NCBI GenBank assembly: GCA_030452985.1
Contig: JAKDLG010000002.1
Coordinates: 1 to 64,000, forward strand
DNA from: Humibacillus sp.
Lineage (GTDB): Bacteria > Actinomycetota > Actinomycetes > Actinomycetales > Dermatophilaceae
DNA length: 64,000 bases
Direction: 5' to 3'
Shown: positions 8,673 to 16,582 of the stretch, piece by piece
How the letters are laid out: every line of letters begins with the position of its first letter
Numbering within the stretch: the first letter of the stretch is position 1
The notes under the pieces: model-generated
Database searches by the model: none
Seen by the model: the letters and a program-made list of their open reading frames with translations, nothing else
What the model was told of the DNA's origin: nothing
Program-made: the position numbers and the translations under genes

Positions 8673-9299
8673 TCAGCCCCAGTAGTCGTCGAGCAGCTCG
8701 TCCGAGTGTGCGGCCTCGTCGGCCGAGCCGCTGGCCCGGCGCTCGGTGACGCTGAACCGGCCCCGATAGAAGAGCATCGGCCGGCCGGCCTCGGCGTCGT
8801 CGAGGCCGAGCACCCGACCGATCACGACGTCGTGGTCACCGGCAGTGTGCACCTTCTCGACCTGACAGTGCACCCGCACGAGGGCACCGGGCAGGCTCGG
8901 GCCGCCGTCGGGCGACGGCTCCCACGGCAGGTCGTCGAAACGCAGCCCGGACGGTCGTCCGAACCGTTCGACGAGGTCTCGTTGAAGGTGGCCGAGCACG
9001 TTGACCGTGAACCGACCGGTGTCTCGGATCAGCGGCCAGGAGCGGCCACGGTGGTCGGCGCAGAACAGCACGAGGGGCGGGTCGAGCGACACCGAGGCGA
9101 ACGACTGGCACGCGAAGCCGACCGGGTGGCGGGTCGGCGCGTAGCCGGTGACGACCGTGACACCAGTCGCGAAGTGGCCGAGAGCGTGGCGCATCCGCTC
9201 CGGAGTGGGCGGCTGAGCCGGCGCAGCGGATGAAGCAGCAGATGAAGTCGGGCCCGGTGCCGGGCCGGGGGTCCGGTCGGGGGGCTGTGAGACGGTCAC
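8673..9299 (-). CDS. Flavin reductase family protein (FMN-binding split barrel)
   Basis: This 208-residue protein has a proline/alanine-rich N-terminal tail of about 30 residues, then the flavin_reduct domain: FATGVTVVTGYAP, VGFACQSFASVSLDPPLVLF and the FTVNVLGHLQRDL segment are characteristic. Such proteins reduce free FMN or FAD with NAD(P)H, often for a partner monooxygenase, which is not present here. A GTG start at 9299 overlaps the stop of the PH-domain gene (GTGA). It is last in a run reaching up to hisE and the riboflavin operon, so flavin supply and use may share transcripts, but that link is inference. Confidence 0.88.
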   Translation of the reverse strand: MTVSQPPDRTPGPAPGPTSSAASSAAPAQPPTPERMRHALGHFATGVTVVTGYAPTRHPVGFACQSFASVSLDPPLVLFCADHRGRSWPLIRDTGRFTVNVLGHLQRDLVERFGRPSGLRFDDLPWEPSPDGGPSLPGALVRVHCQVEKVHTAGDHDVVIGRVLGLDDAEAGRPMLFYRGRFSVTERRASGSADEAAHSDELLDDYWG

Positions 9300-9808
9300 G
9301 ACCGGTCGTCATCCGGCTCGTCGGGCTCGCGGGCCTCACCGAACGCCTGCACCAGTGCCGCGAGCCGCGACGCCTCGCGGCTGCCGGCCGCGCCGTCGGC
9401 CTTCTGGATCGCCATGACGGCCAAGGTGTCGCCGTCCTCGAGGTCGAGGCTCACCCACGGCTCCCCCCCGCCGAACGAGATGCCGACCACCTCCGACCAC
9501 TCGAGGGTGCGCGACACCACGAGGTTGCGTACCAGCAGCCCCTGCCGGCTGGGTACGGCCCGGATGGAGGCGTAGCGCCAGGCCAGCACCGCGATGACGA
9601 CCCCGAAGGCGAAGAGCATCAGGCGGTCTCCAATGCCCCAACGGTCGTCGACCTGGGACGGGATGATGACGGCGATGACGCCGAACACGGCCAGCGAGCA
9701 CCACCCGGCCCACAAGGCCACCACGCGCGCCCGTCGTGGTCGGAACGGAGCGAGCGCATCCCCCGGGACCTCGGCCCCCGCGGCCGAGTCGTTCTCGGGC
9801 GTGGCCAT
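9296..9808 (-). CDS. PH-domain membrane protein (two transmembrane helices)
   Basis: This 170-residue protein has a short acidic cytosolic N terminus and two hydrophobic helices (about residues 32-50 and 65-82). A bacterial PH-like domain follows (VPSRQGLLVRNLVVSRTLEWSE...), as in actinobacterial low-molecular-weight PH proteins. The segment VVGISFGGGEPWVSLDLEDG fits the core strand pattern. Its start overlaps the hisG stop by one base (TGATG) and its stop overlaps the flavin reductase start, so it is translationally coupled on both sides. Function is unknown; the conserved place next to hisG in related actinobacteria is from memory. Confidence 0.75.
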   Translation of the reverse strand: MATPENDSAAGAEVPGDALAPFRPRRARVVALWAGWCSLAVFGVIAVIIPSQVDDRWGIGDRLMLFAFGVVIAVLAWRYASIRAVPSRQGLLVRNLVVSRTLEWSEVVGISFGGGEPWVSLDLEDGDTLAVMAIQKADGAAGSREASRLAALVQAFGEAREPDEPDDDRS

Positions 9809-10680
9809 CAGAGCCGGCAGGCTGCGATGTCGGTGACGAGGATCGCGCGAGCCCCGAGGTCGTAGAGCTTGTCCATCAACCGGTCGCGGCCGGCCTGCGG
9901 CACCATGGCGCGGACCGCAACCCAGGCCTCGTCCTGCAGCGGAGACACGGTGGGCGACTCCAGGCCGGGGGTCAGCTCGCAGGCCCGGTCGACAAGGCTC
10001 CTGGGGCAGTCGTAGTCGAGCATCACGTAGGTGCGGGCGGTGATGACACCGGCGAGGCGCCGCTCCAGCACCCGCACCCGGTCGGCCTGGCCGGGCCGGT
10101 CACCTCGGATGAGCACCGCCTCCGAGCGCAGGATCGGCTCGCCGAACACCTCCAGCCCCTGGCTGCGCAGGGTCGCGCCGGTCTCGACGACGTCGGCGAT
10201 GACATCGGCCACACCGAGCGTGATTGCGGTCTCGACCGCGCCGTCCAGACGCACGACCTCGGCCGTGATGCCTCTGGCGCCCAGGTCGACGCGCACCAAC
10301 CCGGGGTAGGAGGTCGCCACCCGCCTGCCGTCGATCTCGGCAACCGTGGCGACATCGCCGGGCACAGCGGCATACCGGAAGGTTGACCCACCGAACCCGA
10401 GCGCCATGATCTCGATGGCTTCCGAGCCCGAGTCGAGCAGCAGGTCGCGGCCGGTGAGCCCGGCATCGACCGTGCCCGAGCCGACGTAGACGGCGATGTC
10501 GCGCGGGCGAAGATAGAAGAAGTCGACGTCGTTCTCGTGGTCGGTGACCACCAGCTCCTTGCTGTCGCGGCGGGTGCGGTAGCCCGCCTCGCGCAGCATC
10601 TCGATGGTCTCGTCGCTGAGGGCTCCCTTGTTGGGAACGGCGATGCGCAGCCGGGTGATGCCGGCCGTATCGGTCGTCAT
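9808..10680 (-). CDS. hisG: ATP phosphoribosyltransferase HisG
   Basis: This 290-residue enzyme joins ATP and PRPP, the committed and histidine-inhibited step of histidine synthesis. LRIAVPNKGALSDETIEML opens the catalytic domain. DVGLTGRD-type sequence (DAGLTGRDLLLDSG) and DVIADVVETGATLR supply the PRPP/ATP site. The C-terminal part (SPTVSPLQDEAWVAVRAMVP) is the regulatory ACT-like domain of long-form HisG, so no HisZ is needed. hisE lies 16 bases upstream in the same orientation. The start is ATG 10680. Confidence 0.95.
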   Translation of the reverse strand: MTTDTAGITRLRIAVPNKGALSDETIEMLREAGYRTRRDSKELVVTDHENDVDFFYLRPRDIAVYVGSGTVDAGLTGRDLLLDSGSEAIEIMALGFGGSTFRYAAVPGDVATVAEIDGRRVATSYPGLVRVDLGARGITAEVVRLDGAVETAITLGVADVIADVVETGATLRSQGLEVFGEPILRSEAVLIRGDRPGQADRVRVLERRLAGVITARTYVMLDYDCPRSLVDRACELTPGLESPTVSPLQDEAWVAVRAMVPQAGRDRLMDKLYDLGARAILVTDIAACRL

Positions 10681-10696
10681 GTTCGTCGCGGTCCTT

Positions 10697-10960
10697 CTAC
10701 AGGTGGGCGTAGACGTCGTCGAGCGTGATGCCCTTGGCCAGCATGAGAACCTGCAGATGGTAGAGCAGCTGGCTGATCTCCTCCGCTGTCTCGCCGGTCG
10801 TCTGGTACTCGGCCGCCATCCACACCTCGGCTGCCTCCTCGACGATCTTCTTGCCGATCTGGTGCACGCCGGCGTCGAGGGCTTCGACCGTGCCCGAACC
10901 CTCCGGGCGGGTTACGGCCTTGCCGGCCAGCTCGGCGTACAGCTGCTCAAAGCTCTTCAC
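10697..10960 (-). CDS. hisE: Phosphoribosyl-ATP pyrophosphatase HisE
   Basis: This 87-residue all-alpha MazG-like enzyme removes pyrophosphate from phosphoribosyl-ATP, the second histidine step. The metal-binding [11 protein letters not shown] helix and the [17 protein letters not shown] helix are visible. I chose GTG 10960 ([11 protein letters not shown]) because family members start there. The frame is open to 11008 but the extra 16 residues have no similarity I recognise and would touch ribH. It lies 44 bases downstream of ribH and 16 bases upstream of hisG. Confidence 0.92.
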   Translation of the reverse strand: MKSFEQLYAELAGKAVTRPEGSGTVEALDAGVHQIGKKIVEEAAEVWMAAEYQTTGETAEEISQLLYHLQVLMLAKGITLDDVYAHL

Positions 10961-11004
10961 GGGGCCACAGCCTACGGTGGCCGCCTGCGGGGCCCGCACA
11001 CCGC

Positions 11005-11481
11005 TCACCCGCTGGCCACGGCTCGCAGCGCGACGACCGTGGCGACGGCCGCCGTGGCCGCCTCGCGCCCCTTGTCCTCGGCTGATCCGGGCAGACCGGC
11101 GCGCTCGAGCGCCTGCGCCTCGTCGTCACACGTGAGCACCCCGAAGCCGACGGGCGTGTGCGAGCGGACCGCGACGTCGGTCAGCCCGACGGTGGCGGCC
11201 TGACAGACGTAGTCGAAGTGCGGGGTGCCACCGCGGATGACGACCCCGAGCGCGACGAGGGCGTCGAACCGCTCGGCCAGGGCGGCGCAGGCGACCGTCA
11301 GCTCAAAGGTGCCCGGCACCCGAACGACGGCCACGTCGGCCGGCTCGACCCGGGCGTCGGCAAGCCCGCGCAGCGCTCCGTCGAGCAGGCCGTTCATCAC
11401 CTCCTCGTGCCATGAGGCTGCGACGACTGCGACACGCAGGCCGCTGCCATCGACCGTGAGGGTGGGTGCTCCGTCTTTCAT
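11005..11481 (-). CDS. ribH: 6,7-dimethyl-8-ribityllumazine synthase RibH
   Basis: This 158-residue enzyme condenses 5-amino-6-ribitylaminouracil with dihydroxybutanone phosphate and usually forms a 60-subunit shell or pentamers. Motifs seen are [17 protein letters not shown], the [14 protein letters not shown] segment, and [15 protein letters not shown] with the catalytic His. ATG 11481 is preceded by GGAAAGGA, so the upstream extension to 11511 is not used. It is the last riboflavin gene of the operon, 133 bases after ribBA. Confidence 0.95.
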   Translation of the reverse strand: MKDGAPTLTVDGSGLRVAVVAASWHEEVMNGLLDGALRGLADARVEPADVAVVRVPGTFELTVACAALAERFDALVALGVVIRGGTPHFDYVCQAATVGLTDVAVRSHTPVGFGVLTCDDEAQALERAGLPGSAEDKGREAATAAVATVVALRAVASG

Positions 11482-11614
11482 GACGGTCCTTTCCGATTCT
11501 TGGGGTGACACCGGTTCGTGCTACTGCTGAGGCGGGCGGGATCGGTGCTGACACAGATCTCGAGGACGGCTGGGCTGGGCTGGGCGACCGTGGACGACGG
11601 CCGAAGCCGCGGCC

Positions 11615-12841
11615 TCAGGCTGTTCGCTCGGCGGCGCCCAGCGCCAGCGGCAGGTCGTGACCGAGTCGGTCGCGCTTGGTGCGCAGGTACAGCTCGTTGT
11701 CGGCCCCGACGGGGGTGTGCAGCCGCTCGACCGCCACGACGTCGAGGCCCGCGTGCCGCAGTGCCTCGACCTTGGCCGGGTTGTTCGTCAACAGCACGAG
11801 CTGCCTGATGCCGAGGTCGTGGGCGATGGCCGCCCCGGCCGCGTAGTCGCGAGCGTCGACGGGCAGGCCGAGCGCGGTCTGGGCGTCGACGGTGTCGGCG
11901 CCGCAGTCCTGTTCTGCGTAGGCGCGGAGCTTGTCGACGAGGCCGACCCCACGGCCCTCGTGACCACGGAGGTAGATGACCACCCCACCTTCACGCGCCG
12001 TTCTCGACAGGGCGGTCTGCAGCTGGGGCCCGCAGTCGCACCGGAGCGAGCCGAGGGTGTCGCCGGTGAGGCACTCCGAGTGCAGGCGCACGAGCGACAC
12101 CCCGCGGCCGAGGCCGCGGGGGCTCACCAGTGCGACGTGCTCGTCGCCGGTGAGCACGTCGCGGTAGCCGTGGGCCGTGAAGGTGCCGTGGGCGGTGGGC
12201 AGCCGTGTCGTGGCGAGCCGCTTCACCCGGTCGTGGCGCTGACGCCAGGCCACCAGCGACTCGATGGTGACCACGGGCAGGTCGTGAGCGAGGCCGAGCG
12301 CCATCACGGCGTCGCGGCGCATCACACCGCCATCGTCGTGGACGAGCTCGCCGATCACCCCGACCGGAGCGAGACCCGCCAGCCGGGCCAGGTCGACGGC
12401 GGCCTCGGTGTGGCCGGGGCGGGCGAACACACCGCCGGGCCGGGCCCGCAGCGGCAGGACGTGGCCCGGGCGAATGAGGTCGCACGGGGATGCCGCCGGG
12501 TCGGCCAGCACCCTCGCGGTGCGGAGGCGGTCGGCCGCGCTGATGCCGGTCGTGACTCCCGCGGCCGCGTCGACCGAGACCGTGTAGGCCGTGCGTAGCG
12601 GGTCGCGGTTGCGCTCCACCATGAGCGGCAGATCGAGCCGATCGGCTGCCTCCGCGGTGAGCGGCGCGCAGAGGTAGCCCGAGCTGTGACGCACCGTCCA
12701 GGCCACCCACTGCTCCGTCGCCGTCTCGGCAGCAAGCACGACGTCGCCCTCGTTCTCGCGCTGCTCCGAGTCGAGCACGAGCGCCGGACGCCCGGCCCTC
12801 AGAGCCTCCAGGGCCTGCTCCACCGTCGAGAGGCCGCTCAT
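11615..12841 (-). CDS. ribBA: Bifunctional DHBP synthase / GTP cyclohydrolase II RibBA
   Basis: This 408-residue fusion supplies both riboflavin precursors. The N-terminal RibB half (residues 1 to about 200) makes dihydroxybutanone phosphate from ribulose 5-phosphate; DSEQRENEGDVV and RPGHVLPLRARPGG are its metal and substrate motifs. The C-terminal RibA half opens GTP; the zinc Cys set appears as ECLTGDTLGSLRCDCGPQL, followed by GHEGRGVGL. ATG 12841 overlaps the ribE stop by one base and has a strong GAGGAGG site. The open frame extending to 13267 lies antiphase to ribE and is not used. Confidence 0.96.
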   Translation of the reverse strand: MSGLSTVEQALEALRAGRPALVLDSEQRENEGDVVLAAETATEQWVAWTVRHSSGYLCAPLTAEAADRLDLPLMVERNRDPLRTAYTVSVDAAAGVTTGISAADRLRTARVLADPAASPCDLIRPGHVLPLRARPGGVFARPGHTEAAVDLARLAGLAPVGVIGELVHDDGGVMRRDAVMALGLAHDLPVVTIESLVAWRQRHDRVKRLATTRLPTAHGTFTAHGYRDVLTGDEHVALVSPRGLGRGVSLVRLHSECLTGDTLGSLRCDCGPQLQTALSRTAREGGVVIYLRGHEGRGVGLVDKLRAYAEQDCGADTVDAQTALGLPVDARDYAAGAAIAHDLGIRQLVLLTNNPAKVEALRHAGLDVVAVERLHTPVGADNELYLRTKRDRLGHDLPLALGAAERTA

Positions 12842-13491
12842 CACGACACCTCCTCGAGGGTGGACGCGTCGCAGACCCGCCCGCGGGTCAGCAGCCGCTC
12901 GACGTACTTTGCGATCACGTCGACCTCCAGGTTCACGGAGTCGCCGACACCCTTGCGCCCCAAGGTGGTCAACGCCAGCGTCGTGGGGATGAGCGACACC
13001 GAGAACCGGTGGTTGGATCGGTCGTCGAGACCGGCATCCGTGACGGTCGCGATCGTGAGCGACACGCCGTCGACGGTGATCGACCCCTTCTCGACCACGT
13101 AGGCCGCCAGCTTCGGCGGCAGGGTGAGCTCGAGCGTCTCCCATCGGTCTCCCGGGGTGCGCGACACGATGACCGCGGTCCCGTCGACGTGTCCCTGCAC
13201 GACGTGTCCCCCGAACCGTCCGTCGGCCGGCATGGCGCGTTCGAGGTTGACCCGGTCGCCGGGGCACAGGGCGCCGAGCGAGCTGCGTCGCAGCGACTCG
13301 GCCATGACATCGACCGCGAAGCTCGAGTCGTCGTGCTCCGTCACGGTCAGGCAGACGCCATTGACCGCGATCGAGGCACCGTGAACGGCGTCGCTGACGA
13401 CGAGCGGCCCGGTGATGCGGAGCACAGCCGAGTCGGTGCCGCGGTCGATAGCCGCGACCGTTCCGAGCTCTTCGACGATTCCGGTGAACAT
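12841..13491 (-). CDS. ribE: Riboflavin synthase alpha chain RibE
   Basis: This 216-residue enzyme dismutates two lumazine molecules into riboflavin and its pyrimidine precursor. It starts with the invariant MFTGIVEELG. It contains two lumazine-binding barrels in tandem, each with a G-x-SIAVNGVCLT or VDGVSLTI-type motif (near residues 40-55 and 140-155). ATG 13491 follows GAGGAGA. ribD is 10 bases upstream and the ribBA start overlaps the stop. Confidence 0.95.
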   Translation of the reverse strand: MFTGIVEELGTVAAIDRGTDSAVLRITGPLVVSDAVHGASIAVNGVCLTVTEHDDSSFAVDVMAESLRRSSLGALCPGDRVNLERAMPADGRFGGHVVQGHVDGTAVIVSRTPGDRWETLELTLPPKLAAYVVEKGSITVDGVSLTIATVTDAGLDDRSNHRFSVSLIPTTLALTTLGRKGVGDSVNLEVDVIAKYVERLLTRGRVCDASTLEEVS

Positions 13492-13501
13492 GCTTCTCTC
13501 C

Positions 13502-14623
13502 TCAGGGTTGTGCACGGACGGCTTCGAGGTGGTCGTCGACCTTGTGCGGTCGCAGATCACGTCGAAGCGCGGGAAGAACCGCGTGGATGCGAACGTCGTC
13601 GCCGATCAGGCGCACGTCCGAAGTCGAGAGGCGCACGATGTCGGCCATCGACCCGACCCCGATGTCGCCGATCGCGTTGGCCCCGGCACCGAGCAGCGCC
13701 GGGGCGACGTAGGCGTACACCTCGTCGACCAGACCCGCCGCGATGAAGGCCGCCGCCAGGGTCGGGCCACCCTCGAGCCAGATGTCACGGATCCCCCGGT
13801 GCCACAACTGCTCCAAGGCTTCACCAGGCGACCGCACCGCCACGTGCAGCACCTCACCTGGTGCGTCGTGCACCCGAGCCGTGGGGGGAACCCCGCGCAC
13901 ACCCATGACGACGCGCAGCGGTTGGTGGGCACTCAGGGCACCCGATGGCATCCGCACGGTGAGTCGTGGGTCGTCGACGAGCAACGTTCCGGTGCCGACC
14001 AGCACGGCGTCGCGGGTCGCCCGCAGCGCGTGCACGTCGGCGCGCGCGGCGTCGCCGGTGACCCAGCGACTCGACCCGTCGGCGGCAGCGCTGCGACCGT
14101 CGAGCGTGGTAGCCAGCTTCCACGTCACGAGCGGGCGGTGCAGGGCGATGGTGCGTGACCAGCGCCCGTTGAGCTCGTCGGCCTCCGGGGCCAGCACGCC
14201 GCCGTGTACGTCGATGCCGGCCCGGCGCAGCACGCCGGCGCCGCCCGCGGCCACCGGGTTGGGGTCTGGGGCCGCGAACACGACCCGGGTCACCCCGGCG
14301 GCAACGAGCGCGTCGGTGCACGGTGCCGTGCGGCCGCTGTGGGCGCACGGTTCGAGGGTCACGAACACCGATCCACCGCGGGCCCGGTCACCGGCCACCG
14401 CCAGCGCGGCGGCCTCGGCGTGCGGGCTGCCGGCTCCGCGGTGCCACCCTTCGCCGACCACAGTGCCGTCGCGGTCGACGACGACCGCACCCACCCTTGG
14501 GTTGGGGTCGGGCCAAGGTCCTGCGGCTGCGAGCTCGAGGGCGCGCCGCATCCGGGTCTCGGTCTCGGTGTCGGTGTCGGCCTCGGTGCGGCCGTGCCCC
14601 AGCGATGCGGCGTGCGAGCTCAT
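13502..14623 (-). CDS. ribD: Bifunctional deaminase/reductase RibD
   Basis: This 373-residue enzyme carries out the second and third steps from the GTP cyclohydrolase product. The N-terminal deaminase domain has the zinc motif SPHAEAAAL plus TLEPCAHSGRTAPC. The C-terminal reductase domain holds LVTWKLATTLDGRSAAADG and LEGGPTLAAAF. Length and order are standard. It starts at ATG 14623, 12 bases after ribM, and is followed 10 bases later by ribE. Confidence 0.95.
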   Translation of the reverse strand: MSSHAASLGHGRTEADTDTETETRMRRALELAAAGPWPDPNPRVGAVVVDRDGTVVGEGWHRGAGSPHAEAAALAVAGDRARGGSVFVTLEPCAHSGRTAPCTDALVAAGVTRVVFAAPDPNPVAAGGAGVLRRAGIDVHGGVLAPEADELNGRWSRTIALHRPLVTWKLATTLDGRSAAADGSSRWVTGDAARADVHALRATRDAVLVGTGTLLVDDPRLTVRMPSGALSAHQPLRVVMGVRGVPPTARVHDAPGEVLHVAVRSPGEALEQLWHRGIRDIWLEGGPTLAAAFIAAGLVDEVYAYVAPALLGAGANAIGDIGVGSMADIVRLSTSDVRLIGDDVRIHAVLPALRRDLRPHKVDDHLEAVRAQP

Positions 14624-14635
14624 GGCGGTGCTCGG

Positions 14636-15346
14636 TCAGCGCCGAGCGGCGTCGGCCAGCTCGGGGGTCGGACGTTCGACCCGACTGGCACGCAGCCAGA
14701 CGACGAAGCCGTAGATGACGAAGACCGAGTAGACCCCGTAGAGCACGGCCGTCGGGATGTAGCCGGAGTGGATGAGCAGCGGCACGCCCACCAGGTCGAC
14801 GGCGATCCAGACCAGCCAGAACTCGTTCCAGCCCCGGGCCATGGCGTAGGTGGCGATCATCGAGCCGACGAAGATCCACGCGTCACACCAGAAGTACCAG
14901 CGCGGGGCGGGCCAGCCGGCTCCGATGATGCTGAACACCTGTTGCACGACGAGCAGGCCCACCAGCATGGTGACGCCCATCATGACCCGTTCGCGGGCCG
15001 TGGCCCACCGCGGCACGATCGCGGGAGCGTCGGCGGGGCGGTCGTCGAGCCTCTTGACCTGGTTCCAGCGCCACCAACCGTAGACACTGGTGATGATGAA
15101 GAAGATCTGACGGCCCGACTGGCCGAAAAGGGGGGCTCGCCCGTCAGCAGCGTCGAACGTGACGGTGATGTAGACGAAGAAGAGCAGCACGTTGCCGACG
15201 ATGCCGACCGGCCAGGCCCAGACCCGGCGCACGAGACCGCCGATCGCCGAGGCGAGCCCGAAGAGCACCCCGATCAGCTCGAGCCAATGCAGTTCGTAGC
15301 CACCGATGGGGATGCTGGCCTCGTAGAGCCACCTGAGGATGTCCAT
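14636..15346 (-). CDS. ribM: Riboflavin transporter RibM (PnuC/PnuX family)
   Basis: This 236-residue membrane protein has about seven hydrophobic helices and PnuC-family landmarks such as SVYGWWRWNQ (near residues 85-95) and WYFWCDAWIFVGS. PnuC proteins usually carry nicotinamide riboside. In Actinobacteria, members encoded behind an FMN riboswitch (RibM/PnuX in Corynebacterium glutamicum and Streptomyces davaonensis) take up riboflavin. This gene is the first one after a clear FMN riboswitch and precedes ribD by 12 bases, so riboflavin uptake is strongly favoured. ATG 15346 has AGGGA upstream. Confidence 0.85.
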   Translation of the reverse strand: MDILRWLYEASIPIGGYELHWLELIGVLFGLASAIGGLVRRVWAWPVGIVGNVLLFFVYITVTFDAADGRAPLFGQSGRQIFFIITSVYGWWRWNQVKRLDDRPADAPAIVPRWATARERVMMGVTMLVGLLVVQQVFSIIGAGWPAPRWYFWCDAWIFVGSMIATYAMARGWNEFWLVWIAVDLVGVPLLIHSGYIPTAVLYGVYSVFVIYGFVVWLRASRVERPTPELADAARR

Positions 15347-15488
15347 GTCGTGTTCGTCCCTGGGTCGTCGCGATGATCGGACGTCCTCCGGGGATCCTTA
15401 CGACCTGGCCAGCGGGGGTCGGTCACCACAAAGAGGACCCGAAACCACCACTGAACCATTGTCTTGGCCGACCACTGATGGCCTGCCT

Positions 15489-15613
15489 CGTGCTGCCTCC
15501 CATCCGGACTTTCACCGTCGGTTCTGGAGTTTCACCAGATCAACCGGCCGCTGGCTGCGGCCGGGTCGCGGACTGTAACCGCCGGCTCGGAATTACACCG
15601 ACCCCGGAGCACG
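15489..15613 (-). ncRNA. FMN riboswitch (RFN element) of the riboflavin operon
   Basis: Read on the minus strand, this 125-nt segment has the conserved FMN aptamer blocks in order: GGGGTCGGTGTAATTCCGAG, CCGGCGGTTACAGTCCGCGA, GATCTGGTGAAACTCCAGA, ACCGACGGTGAAAGTCC and GGATGGGAGGCAG. The closing helix P1 is the exact pair CGTGCT/AGCACG (15608-15613 with 15489-15494). It lies 142 bases upstream of ribM, leaving room for an expression platform. By family knowledge, FMN binding lowers expression of the operon ribM-ribD-ribE-ribBA-ribH. Confidence 0.97.
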
Positions 15614-15620
15614 TGCTGCC

Positions 15621-15626
15621 AGTATG
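15621..15626 (-). promoter_or_regulatory. Candidate -10 element of the riboflavin operon
   Basis: On the minus strand CATACT (consensus TANNNT with one mismatch) lies 7 to 12 bases before the start of riboswitch helix P1, so a transcript would begin just at the aptamer. No convincing -35 hexamer is seen. Confidence 0.35.
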
Positions 15627-15690
15627 CACCCGACCGTGCGACCCGCGCACCACCCGGCCGAGTGATGATCGCCACCCGACCCTGAAACGC

Positions 15691-15831
15691 GACACCAACC
15701 GCGCGACGCGCGGCGCGACGCGCAAACGGAGTCGATCTCATGACACCAACCGCGCGACGCGCGGCGCGACGCGCAAACGGAGTCGAAATCACGACACCAA
15801 CCGCGCGACGCGCGGCGCGACGCGCAAACGG
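15691..15831. repeat. Three 51-bp tandem repeats between rpe and the rib riboswitch
   Basis: Copies begin at 15691, 15742 and 15793. Each has an identical 39-bp core, from GACACCAACCGCGCGACGCG to GCGCAAACGG, followed by a 12-bp variable spacer (AGTCGATCTCAT, then AGTCGAAATCAC). The third copy ends at the core. Inside the core, GCGCGACGCGC-type dyads could form hairpins. The 51-bp period is divisible by three and open frames run through on both strands, but they encode only arginine- and alanine-rich strings without a ribosome binding site, so I do not call a gene. The array lies between the rpe stop and the rib promoter. Confidence 0.9.
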
Positions 15832-15861
15832 GGGCGGTGGGGCGGGTGAGGATCACGGGAG

Positions 15862-16521
15862 TCAGGGATGCTGGTGACGGTCGGCCAGCCGGCGCAGCTC
15901 GTCGATGGCGGATGCCGCGTCGTCGGCGCCGTAGACGGCCGAGCCGGCCACGAACACGTCGGCCCCGGCGTCGGCGCACCGCTCGATGGTCTCGGCGCTC
16001 ACCCCCCCGTCGACCTGCACCCAGATCTCCCCTCCGTGGCGGACGACAGCCTCGTGAACCTGGCGCACCTTGCCCAGCTGGTCTTCCATGAACGACTGGC
16101 CTCCGAACCCGGGCTCCACGGTCATGACAAGCACCATGTCGAGGTCGGGCAGCAGCTCCTCGTACGGCGCGAACGCCGTGCCCGGCTTCAGGGCCATGGC
16201 GGCCCGGGAACCGGCTGCTCGCAGCTCTCGGGCGAGCCGACGGGGGTCGGCGGCGGCCTCGATGTGGAACGTCACGGACCGGCATCCGGCTTCGGCATAG
16301 CCCGGCGCCCACCGATCGGGGTCATCGATCATCAGGTGCGCGTCGAGCGGGATGGGGCTGACCTTGACGAGGGCCTCGACGACCGGGAGCCCGATGGTCA
16401 GGTTCGGCACGAAGTGACCGTCCATGACGTCGACGTGGGCCCAGTCGGCGTCGCTGATCCGCTTCAGCTCTGCCTCGAGGTTGGCGAAGTCGGCGCTGAG
16501 GATGCTGGGTGAGATCTGCAC
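15862..16521 (-). CDS. rpe: Ribulose-phosphate 3-epimerase
   Basis: This 219-residue TIM-barrel enzyme interconverts ribulose 5-phosphate and xylulose 5-phosphate in the pentose phosphate pathway. [51 protein letters not shown] and [11 protein letters not shown] carry the metal ligands and catalytic Asp residues. A GTG start at 16521 (VQISPSILS) follows an AGG-type site. Its substrate, ribulose 5-phosphate, is also the RibB substrate, and placement next to the rib operon is common in actinobacteria. It is divergent from the hydrolase at 16583. Confidence 0.96.
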   Translation of the reverse strand: MQISPSILSADFANLEAELKRISDADWAHVDVMDGHFVPNLTIGLPVVEALVKVSPIPLDAHLMIDDPDRWAPGYAEAGCRSVTFHIEAAADPRRLARELRAAGSRAAMALKPGTAFAPYEELLPDLDMVLVMTVEPGFGGQSFMEDQLGKVRQVHEAVVRHGGEIWVQVDGGVSAETIERCADAGADVFVAGSAVYGADDAASAIDELRRLADRHQHP

Positions 16522-16582
16522 GTCGACAGCCTAGTTCGCCGGGTCCATGCGGCCAGGGAACCGGGTGGTGCACGATGACACC

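Noticed and set aside
15691-15831. CRISPR array made of the 51-bp repeats
   Set aside because: Spacers are only 12 bp and nearly alike, there are three units, and no cas genes are nearby.
15373-15849. Gene coding for a repeated RATRGATRKRSR-type peptide
   Set aside because: The frame runs through the antisense of the FMN riboswitch and into the repeats, has no ribosome binding site and changes character at the repeat edge.
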